14,481 bases of DNA, taken from assembly GCA_038223055.1 (NCBI GenBank), contig JBBRHF010000110.1, forward strand, positions 1-14,481. Reading direction: 5' to 3'. This DNA is from JBBRHF01 sp038223055 (GTDB lineage Bacteria > Actinomycetota > Actinomycetes > JACCUZ01). Positions 14,291 through 14,481 of this stretch are shown one piece after another; the first letter of the stretch is position 1; every line of letters starts with the position of its first letter. Both the position numbers and the translations under genes were made by a program. Under the pieces are notes generated by a model, which saw nothing but the letters and a program-made list of their open reading frames with translations, was not told the DNA's origin and searched no databases.

Positions 14291-14481
14291 TAGTGTCGTG
14301 CGCCGTAAATTCGGGGGATAAGTTGTAGACTGGGGTATGGCGAGAACTGGACGTCCAAAGACCCCACTGGTGTTGAGTGATGAGGAACGCGAACAGTTGG
14401 TTCGCTGGTCGCGCCGGGCGAAATCGGCTCAGTCGCTGGCGTCGCGGTCCAGGATTGTGCTGGCTTGCGCGGGCGGCATGG
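14291..14481 (+). mobile_element. Left end of an IS630-family insertion sequence (cut by the window)
   Basis: Insertion is inferred to begin at the TA of 14291-14292, because IS630 elements insert at TA and the sequence from there to the transposase start (about 45 bp) is non-coding and lies just before an IS630-type N terminus. The right end and matching inverted repeat are outside the window, so the boundary is unconfirmed. Confidence 0.55.
14337..14481 (+). CDS. IS630-family transposase, N-terminal part (continues past the window)
   Basis: The first 48 codons read MARTGRPKTPLVLSDEERE, then QLVRWSRRAKSAQSLASRSR and IVLACAGGM. This is the typical N-terminal helix-turn-helix start of actinobacterial IS630/Tc1-mariner-like transposases, where SLASRSRIVLACA is the conserved first helix pair. 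The DDE catalytic domain lies beyond the window. A TAGACT box at 14326-14331 ends five bases before the ATG and may give a near-leaderless message. Whether the full gene is intact cannot be judged. Confidence 0.85.
   Translation, partial: MARTGRPKTPLVLSDEEREQLVRWSRRAKSAQSLASRSRIVLACAGGM

Noticed and set aside
9237..14481. att duplication of the tRNA-Ala 3' end
   Set aside because: I looked for a second copy of GGTTCGAGTCCCCTCAGCTC and found none in the window.

Overview
The window is high-GC (about 70%) DNA with GTG/ATG starts, actinobacterial TANNNT -10 boxes, stop-start overlaps and a SepX/GlpR-type membrane protein, a family known only from Actinobacteria. It therefore comes from an actinomycete chromosome; I cannot name the genus. 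The left two thirds is conserved housekeeping DNA. The right third, after a tRNA-Ala gene, is accessory DNA carrying insertion-sequence debris.

Layout, left part (1-9264). A small dyad and a G-rich 8-bp tandem array lie beyond the 3' end of a leftward pair: 5-formyltetrahydrofolate cyclo-ligase followed by a NhaP2-type K+/H+ antiporter. Diverging from this pair is a membrane-anchored HAMP-GAF-GGDEF diguanylate cyclase with an intact active site and inhibitory site. Then comes a rightward cluster: galU, moeA, moaC, a mogA/moaB-type gene and a RimJ-like acetyltransferase, all overlapping or nearly so, followed by sepX/glpR behind its own leaderless promoter. From memory this matches the M. tuberculosis order Rv0992c / Rv0993 galU / Rv0994 moeA1 / Rv0995 rimJ / Rv0996, with the cyclase and the moaC-mogA pair as additions. 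MoeA beside the GlpR/SepX protein is notable because a MoeA-like (gephyrin-like) protein and GlpR act together in corynebacterial cell division. A tRNA-Ala(CGC) gene with a strong terminator closes the conserved part.

Layout, right part (9265-14481). About 2.1 kb contains no intact gene. It holds a possible excisionase-type HTH remnant, a truncated IS5-family transposase with an in-frame stop, two tandem AT-rich operator-like dyads, and the C-terminal stub of an RsmC-like rRNA methyltransferase. Next is an accessory pair: a Dcu-family C4-dicarboxylate transporter whose last codons are frameshifted by an 8-bp tandem duplication, and an M20-family (carnosinase-like) dipeptidase. The window ends inside an IS630-family transposase whose element seems to begin just after the dipeptidase.

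How the parts may work together: galU supplies UDP-glucose for glycans; moeA, moaC and mogA belong to the molybdenum cofactor pathway; sepX (perhaps with moeA) serves cell division. The dicarboxylate transporter and dipeptidase look like a peptide/dicarboxylate uptake or use cassette. I see no CRISPR array and no obvious defence system.
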